DNA of 16,234 nucleotides, from NCBI GenBank assembly GCA_964547415.1, contig CAZJNX010000105.1, positions 1 through 16,234 of the forward strand, read 5' to 3'. The position numbers and the translations under genes were made by a program. Positions within the stretch are counted from its first letter, which is position 1. Each line of letters opens with the position of its first letter. The notes under the pieces are model-generated. The model saw only the letters and a program-made list of their open reading frames with translations, ran no database searches and had not been told where the DNA came from. This document shows, piece after piece, positions 11,978 to 16,234 of this stretch. Source of the DNA: CAZJNX01 sp964547415. Its GTDB lineage: Bacteria; Pseudomonadota; Alphaproteobacteria; Rhizobiales; Amorphaceae.

Positions 11978-14095
11978 CTACCCGCCGATCGCGGAAAAGT
12001 CCGCCACCGAACGGGTGGCCGTGCGGATCGCCGCGAGGAGGCGCAGCCGGTTCTCCCGGAGCGCCGGGTCCTCCGCGTTGACGAGGATGTCCTCGAAGAA
12101 GCGGTCCACGGGCGCCCTGAGCCCCGCGAGCGCGGCGAGCGCCGCCTCGAAGTCCTCCCGCGCCACCGCGGCGCGCACCGCCTCGCGAACACCCTCCACC
12201 GCGTCGGCGAGCGCCGCTTCCGCAGGCTCGGCGAGGGCCGCCCGGTCCACCGGCCCCTCGAAGGTGCGCGCCTCCTTCTTCTCCTCCGCCCTCAGGATGT
12301 TGACCGCGCGCCGGTAGCCCTGGAGCAGGTTCTCCCCGTCCTCCGTGCCGAGGAAGCGGCCGAGCGCCTCCACCCGCTCCACCACGAGGAGGAGGTCGTC
12401 CTCCCCGCCGAGGGCGAGGACGGCGTCCACCAGGTCGTGCCGCGCCCCGTCCTGGCGCAGCTGCACCTTGAGGCGGTCGATCAGGAAGGCGACGAGGTCC
12501 GCCTCCACCGACGGGTCCGCCGCGAGCGGCCCGTATCCCTCCCGCGCGAGGGAAAGGGGCCCGGCCGCCCCTCCGCGGCCAGCGAGCGGCAGGCTGAGGC
12601 GATTGCCGACGACGATGCGGATGACGCCGAGAGCCGCGCGGCGCAGGGCATAGGGGTCCTTCGAGCCGGTCGGCTTCTCGTCGATGGAAAAGAAGCCGAC
12701 GAGGGTGTCGATCTTGTCGGCGAGCGCCACCGCGACGGAGACCGGCGCGTCCGGCACGGCGTCCGACGGCCCGAGCGGGCGGTAGTGGTCCTCGACGGCG
12801 GCGGCGACCTCGGCCGCCTCCCCCGCCGCCTCGGCGTAATGGCGGCCGACGTAGCCCTGGAGCTCGGGAAACTCGCCCACCATCCCCGTCACGAGGTCCG
12901 CCTTCGACAGGCGGGCTGCGCGGGCGGCCGCGTCCGCGTCGGCGCCGACGGCGGGGGCGAGGGCGCGGGCGAGGCGCTCGATCCGGGCGACGCGGTCGGC
13001 CTGGCTGCCGAGCTTCTCGTGGAAGGTGACGGCGGCGAGCCGCTCCCCGTGGGCCTCGAGGGGGCGGGCGAGGTCCGTCTCCCAGAAGAAGCGGGCGTCC
13101 GACAGGCGGGCGCGCACCACCCGCTCGTTGCCGGCCACGATCGCCGCGCCCCCGTCGGGCGCCTCGATGTTGGCCGTCAGCACGAAGGCGTCGGCGAGGC
13201 GCCCCGTCTCCGGGTCGGCGAGGACGAAGCACTTCTGGTTCTCGCGGATCGTGAGGCGGATCACCTCGTCCGGGAGCGCCAGGAACGCCTCGTCGAACCG
13301 GCCGACGAGGACCACCGGCCATTCCACGAGGCCCGCGACCTCCTCAAGCAGCGCCTCGTCCTCCACCAGCGACAGGCCGAGGGCGAAGGCCCGGTCACGC
13401 GCGTCGTGGAGGATGACGTCGCGCCGCCGGTCGATGTCCACCATCACCTTCGCGTCGAACAGCTTGGCCGCATAGTCCTCCATCCGCCGCACGCGGATGG
13501 GCCCGTCCGACAGGAAGCGGTGGCCGAGCGTCGTGTCGCCCACCGGCACCCCGTCGAGGGGGAAGGAGACGATCTCCGGCTCCTCCGTCTCGGGTCCGAA
13601 GGTGGCGAGGACGGAGGTGAGCGGGCGCACCCAGCGCAGCGACCCGGGCTCGGCGGAGGCCGCACCCCAGCGCATGGACTTCGGCCAGGGAAAGCCGCGC
13701 ACGATCCTCGGCAGCACCTCGGCGAGGACCTCCGTGGTGGGCCGGCCGGGGATCTTCGTGCGGGCGAGGTAGTAGTCCCCCTTCTTCGGGTCGGCGACGA
13801 CGTCCGCCTCGGCGATGGTGGAAAGGCCCGCCGCCTTCAAGAAGCCCTCGACCGCCTTGTCCGGCGCGCCGACGCGGGGGCCCTTGCGCTCCTCCGTGCG
13901 GTCGGGCGAGGCGGCGGCGACGCCCGCCAGGTGCAGGACGAGGCGGCGGGGCGTGGCGCTCGCGTAGGCGCCCTCGTAGGTGATCCCCTCCTCCACGAGG
14001 GCGCCGGTGACGGCCTTCCTGAGGTCGTCGGCGGCGCGGCGCTGCATCCGCGCGGGGATCTCCTCCGACAGGAGCTCGAAGAGAAGGTCTGGCAT
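11978..14095 (-). CDS. glyS: Glycine--tRNA ligase beta subunit
   Basis: Encodes 705 residues from the ATG at 14095. The N-terminus (DLLFELLSEEIPARMQ) is the hallmark of GlyS, followed by TPRRLVLHLAGV, GPRVGAPDKAVEGFLK and SMRWG (141-145 region). The central part has LVEWPVVLVGRFDEAFL and IRENQKCFVL. KIDTLVGFF and GSKDPYALRRAALGVIRI lie in the later part, and the helical C-terminal region for tRNA binding closes with ENRLRLLAAIRTATRSVADFSAIGG. Together with GlyQ it forms the alpha2beta2 synthetase charging tRNA-Gly. The length matches the usual near 700 residues. glyQ commonly lies upstream in related genomes, but it is absent from the 2.1 kb visible on that side. The preceding gene is a lipoprotein 123 bases away. 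Confidence 0.97.
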   Translation of the reverse strand: MPDLLFELLSEEIPARMQRRAADDLRKAVTGALVEEGITYEGAYASATPRRLVLHLAGVAAASPDRTEERKGPRVGAPDKAVEGFLKAAGLSTIAEADVVADPKKGDYYLARTKIPGRPTTEVLAEVLPRIVRGFPWPKSMRWGAASAEPGSLRWVRPLTSVLATFGPETEEPEIVSFPLDGVPVGDTTLGHRFLSDGPIRVRRMEDYAAKLFDAKVMVDIDRRRDVILHDARDRAFALGLSLVEDEALLEEVAGLVEWPVVLVGRFDEAFLALPDEVIRLTIRENQKCFVLADPETGRLADAFVLTANIEAPDGGAAIVAGNERVVRARLSDARFFWETDLARPLEAHGERLAAVTFHEKLGSQADRVARIERLARALAPAVGADADAAARAARLSKADLVTGMVGEFPELQGYVGRHYAEAAGEAAEVAAAVEDHYRPLGPSDAVPDAPVSVAVALADKIDTLVGFFSIDEKPTGSKDPYALRRAALGVIRIVVGNRLSLPLAGRGGAAGPLSLAREGYGPLAADPSVEADLVAFLIDRLKVQLRQDGARHDLVDAVLALGGEDDLLLVVERVEALGRFLGTEDGENLLQGYRRAVNILRAEEKKEARTFEGPVDRAALAEPAEAALADAVEGVREAVRAAVAREDFEAALAALAGLRAPVDRFFEDILVNAEDPALRENRLRLLAAIRTATRSVADFSAIGG

Positions 14096-14199
14096 GGTCT
14101 TGCGTCCTCGCGGCGCGGAGGGTGGCCCTCGGGGCTCGGCCGGCGCCGGTGTCGTGGCCCCGGCCGATAACGCCCCGCGCGGCGGAACGGAAGGGCGAA

Positions 14200-14217
14200 G
14201 CGGCCGCGGCGGGCCGC
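14200..14217 (-). terminator. Weak hairpin just after the lipoprotein gene
   Basis: GCGGCC (14200-14205) and GGCCGC (14212-14217) pair around a 6-base loop directly after the stop of the leftward gene 14219-14686 and before glyS. The following minus-strand sequence has only scattered T residues, so termination would be partial at most. Confidence 0.28.
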
Positions 14218-14218
14218 C

Positions 14219-14686
14219 TCAGCCCCCGCGGCTGAAGGCGACGCGCTCGCCCGTGCCCTCCATGCGGCCCTCGAAGTAGCGCGGGCCCTGGCGGCGCAGG
14301 ACGACCACCGGCTGCCCCGACAGGCGCGACAGGTAGACCCGCGGCCCCTCCCGGCTCCAGCGGGTGATGCCGAAGGCGCCGTCGATGCTGCACAGGCCGG
14401 AATCGACGCGCTGGGTGTCGAAGGTGTCGCGCCCCTGCAGCTCCATCCGGCAGGCGACGTTGCTGTCGAGGGAGCGCAGCGTCCAGGTGCCGACCATGCC
14501 CGCGCCGGGATAGCGCTGGCGGTCGCCGCGGCGGTTCGGCGGGCGGGAGGGCTGGGACACGTCCGGCAGGACGACGACGGCCGGCGGCGGCGGCCGGTCG
14601 GCGAGCTGGATCGTGACGCCCTCGGTGGCGCAGCCGGCGAGGACGAGGGCGGCGGCGAGGGAAGCGAACGTGCGGACGAACACCAT
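14219..14686 (-). CDS. AprI/Inh-like protease-inhibitor lipoprotein
   Basis: Encodes 155 residues from the ATG at 14686, with GGAG about 6 bases before it. The N-terminus is a lipoprotein signal peptide with lipobox LAGC, giving lipidated Cys19. A proline-rich linker (about 31-60) leads to a compact beta domain. GTWTL opens it; a Cys pair (ACRMELQG and SGLCSIDGAFG) and the repeated strands ITRWSREGPRVYLSRLSGQPVV and YFEGRM..GERVAFSR follow. This Trp-start, two-Cys, eight-strand pattern resembles the AprI/Inh family, whose members sit in the periplasm and block secreted proteases. The family match is by eye. The gene lies downstream of a secreted trypsin-like protease gene, 115 bases away, on the same strand, which supports a protective role. 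Membrane retention by an Asp at +2 is not seen (Ala20). Confidence 0.65.
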   Translation of the reverse strand: MVFVRTFASLAAALVLAGCATEGVTIQLADRPPPPAVVVLPDVSQPSRPPNRRGDRQRYPGAGMVGTWTLRSLDSNVACRMELQGRDTFDTQRVDSGLCSIDGAFGITRWSREGPRVYLSRLSGQPVVVLRRQGPRYFEGRMEGTGERVAFSRGG

Positions 14687-14801
14687 GGCGGCTCCGTTTC
14701 AGGGAGAAGGGGTTGCCGCTCCAGATGCCCGAAGGCGGGCCGTCGCTTCAAGGTTGCACACCCCGTCCGCCGGTCGATGGACCGGCGGCGTTGCCGGCCG
14801 G

Positions 14802-15473
14802 TCACTCTCCCGCGCCGCACGCGCCCGCGACGTCATCGGGCCGAAGCGCCACGAAGACCGCGCTCGCCCGGGCGCTCTCGGAGACGACGCCCACCACCTC
14901 CGCCCCCTCGTCCGTCCGCCGCAGGACGGGTCCGCCGGACGTCCCGGGCGACACCCCGCAGTCCATCAGGAAGCGGCCCTCGCCGAGGGGCGCGGCGACG
15001 GCGCACGCGCGGGTGGTGAGCCGGTGGACCGCGGGCTGCCCGTAGCCGACCGCGCGGATCGCCTCGCCCCGCTCCGGCCCGGCGACGGCGACGGGAAGCG
15101 GGTCCGCGGCGGCGGGGGCGGACAGGCACAGGACGGCGAGGTCCCGCCCGTCGGCCGCCGCCCGCCCGCTCGCCGGGACGATGTGCTCGCGCCACGCCAC
15201 CCGGTCGTAGCCGAGGAGGACGTGGGTCCGTCCCGCATCGACGCCGGCGAGACAGTGGGCGGCCGTCACCGCCGTCCGGGGCGCCACGAGGAAGGCGGTG
15301 CAGTGACGCCGGTCGGCGTAGCCCGCGTGGTTGAAGCGGCCGATGGCCGGGGCGACGGGCTCGAGCGAGGCGCCCTCGGTGGCCGCGGCGGCGGGCCCGG
15401 CGAGCACGGCCGCGGCGAGGGCGGCCAGGATCAGCTGCCGAAGGGCTCGAGGGGAAGCATGGGCTCGTAGCAC
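14802..15473 (-). CDS. Secreted trypsin-like serine protease
   Basis: Encodes 223 residues from a GTG at 15473. This start overlaps the end of the upstream gene by 43 bases and gives a complete signal peptide (basic RALRQ, then LILAALAAAVLAGPAAA, cleaved near residue 30). The start is uncertain because no clear ribosome-binding site is visible. The chymotrypsin-fold triad is present: His73 in TAAHC, Asp111 in RDLAVLCL, Ser179 in GTSGGPV. Cys58-Cys74 and Cys157-Cys172 are likely disulfides, as in this fold. FNHAGYADRRHCTAFLVAPR precedes the His motif, as in small bacterial trypsin-like proteases. It should act in the periplasm or outside the cell. Its target is unknown. A small exported protein gene precedes it and a putative inhibitor lipoprotein follows. 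Confidence 0.85.
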   Translation of the reverse strand: MLRAHASPRALRQLILAALAAAVLAGPAAAATEGASLEPVAPAIGRFNHAGYADRRHCTAFLVAPRTAVTAAHCLAGVDAGRTHVLLGYDRVAWREHIVPASGRAAADGRDLAVLCLSAPAAADPLPVAVAGPERGEAIRAVGYGQPAVHRLTTRACAVAAPLGEGRFLMDCGVSPGTSGGPVLRRTDEGAEVVGVVSESARASAVFVALRPDDVAGACGAGE

Positions 15474-15739
15474 ACGGGGAGCGGGCAATGCGGGGTGTCC
15501 TTCGCCTGGTGGACCTGCGGACGCGTTCCCTGCCACGGATCGCAGAAGGCGGGCGAGGCGACGAAGCGCTGGAAGGTGTGCTCGCCCGTCGTCATCACCA
15601 CCGCCCCCTCGTGGAAGACGAGGTCGAGCGCCTCCTCGCAGGTCATGGTGCGAAGATCGGGCCGCCCCGCCGCCGCCCCGCCCGCGAGCGCAAGGCAGGC
15701 GAGGCCGGCAAGACACGTCGCCGGTCGGATCGACGTCAT
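15431..15739 (-). CDS. Small exported four-cysteine protein, function unknown
   Basis: Encodes 102 residues from the ATG at 15739; GGGGAGG lies about 6 bases upstream and favours this start over an ATG 11 codons earlier. A signal peptide (hydrophobic to about residue 25, LACLALAGGAAAG) precedes a mature chain of about 77 residues with four Cys (34, 66, 85, 90), suggesting two disulfides. The pattern RTMTCEEALDLVFHEGAVVMTTGEHTFQRFV..AFC resembles a family of small periplasmic proteins common in Hyphomicrobiales whose job is not known to me. It overlaps the protease gene by 43 bases, so the two are probably expressed together. Confidence 0.72.
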   Translation of the reverse strand: MTSIRPATCLAGLACLALAGGAAAGRPDLRTMTCEEALDLVFHEGAVVMTTGEHTFQRFVASPAFCDPWQGTRPQVHQAKDTPHCPLPVCYEPMLPLEPFGS

Positions 15740-15802
15740 CGCGCATCCTCCCCGCGCCGCCCCGGCGCCCATCCATCTCAGAGGATATTCCCATTCTTGC
15801 CG

Positions 15803-15952
15803 TCACTCCAGCACCCGGAACGCCCTGAGGACGAGGACGGTCCCGTTGGCGGCGGCAGGGCACCCGACGGCGAAGTCGAGCGCGACCGGCGACGCTCCCA
15901 GGAACGCGCACACGCGGAAGAACGGGCCGGGGTCGGGCCGCGGGAGGTCCAT
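15803..15952 (-). CDS. Possible small ORF of 49 codons
   Basis: A leftward frame from ATG 15952 to TGA 15803 lies between pdhC and the exported protein gene. The third codon positions are nearly all G or C, and the product (starting MDLPRPDPGPFFRVCAFLG) is moderately hydrophobic with two Cys. No ribosome-binding site is visible and no family is recognised. It may be non-coding; this entry mainly records what fills the gap. Confidence 0.28.
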   Translation of the reverse strand: MDLPRPDPGPFFRVCAFLGASPVALDFAVGCPAAANGTVLVLRAFRVLE

Positions 15953-15988
15953 GGCGGATCGGGCGGGAGGCGGCGGGCGCCCCGCGGC

Positions 15989-16234
15989 TCACACGAGGAG
16001 GCGCATGGGGTTCTCGAGGAGCGGCTTGAAGGCGGCGAGCACCTCCGCCCCAAGGGCGCCGTCGATCGCCCGGTGGTCCACCGACAGGGTGGCCGTCATG
16101 ACGGTGGCGACGGCGAGCGCCCCGTCCTTCACCACCGCCCGCTGGCTGCCCTCGCCGACGGCGAGGATCGACCCGTGGGGCGGGTTGATGACGGCGGAGA
16201 ACTCGCGGATGCCGAACATGCCGAGGTTGGAGAC
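15989..16234 (-). CDS. pdhC: Dihydrolipoamide acetyltransferase (pyruvate dehydrogenase E2), C-terminal end
   Basis: The frame is open from the window edge (VSNLGMFGIREFSAVINPP) to a TGA at 15991-15989, giving 81 residues; the N-terminal lipoyl and subunit-binding parts lie outside. The visible part is the end of the catalytic acyltransferase domain. SNLGMFGI..F.AVINPP.. is the conserved approach, and the active-site motif DHRAIDGALGA contains the catalytic His and Asp. FKPLLENPMRLLV is the usual C-terminus of pyruvate dehydrogenase E2 rather than of the 2-oxoglutarate E2. The enzyme moves acetyl groups from lipoyl-lysine to CoA in the cytoplasmic complex. The expected lpd gene does not follow directly. 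Confidence 0.92.
   Translation of the reverse strand, partial: VSNLGMFGIREFSAVINPPHGSILAVGEGSQRAVVKDGALAVATVMTATLSVDHRAIDGALGAEVLAAFKPLLENPMRLLV

Noticed and set aside
15973..15985. Hairpin GCGGG-CGC-CCCGC after pdhC as a terminator
   Set aside because: Only a 5-bp stem with no T-run; expected by chance at this GC content.
15778..16053. Leftward 91-codon ORF overlapping the end of pdhC
   Set aside because: Ser/Arg/Pro-rich frame antiphase to pdhC; it has the composition of a shadow frame.

Overview
The window is very GC-rich DNA (well over 70% by eye) with strong G/C bias at third codon positions. Start codons are ATG, GTG and probably TTG. The gene content points to an alphaproteobacterium: an iron-sulfur (6-4)-type photolyase, an opgH glucosyltransferase, glyS as a separate beta-subunit gene, a pdhC-type E2, and a GAAC-N7-GAAC direct repeat like the alphaproteobacterial LexA box. 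Hyphomicrobiales or Rhodobacterales are likely, but the genus cannot be read from the sequence. No rRNA, tRNA, CRISPR array, insertion sequence or phage gene was seen, and no gene-free stretch exceeds 300 bases.

Left part (1-2375): the 3' end of a beta-hydroxyacid dehydrogenase gene runs rightward and meets a leftward series. That series is a periplasmic monohaem cytochrome c, a 76-residue unknown, a 51-residue unknown, and a urea-transporter gene that is frameshifted and lacks an ordinary start codon.

UV-repair block (2376-6315): two photolyase/cryptochrome genes flank an atypical short-chain dehydrogenase/reductase. The SDR and the iron-sulfur photolyase form a tight leftward pair. The second photolyase is divergent and ends in a basic tail carrying QADLF, which resembles a sliding-clamp-binding peptide. 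It overlaps convergently with opgH (6305-8152), which makes the backbone of osmoregulated periplasmic glucans.

Candidate new system (8153-11759): a regulatory region with a LexA-like box precedes a compact rightward operon. It encodes an MDR dehydrogenase, a 6-pyruvoyl-tetrahydropterin-synthase-like protein that has lost the usual catalytic residues, a GT4 glycosyltransferase and a SAM methyltransferase. The set looks like a pathway for a modified, probably glycosylated and methylated, small molecule, perhaps a pterin. Its closeness to two photolyases suggests, without proof, a link to light or UV responses.

Right part (11760-16234): a 27-bp imperfect inverted repeat separates the operon from the convergent glyS. 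Upstream of glyS, on the same leftward strand, lie an AprI/Inh-like lipoprotein, a secreted trypsin-like protease, a small exported four-cysteine protein, a doubtful 49-codon ORF and the 3' end of pdhC. The protease and the putative inhibitor may work together in the periplasm.
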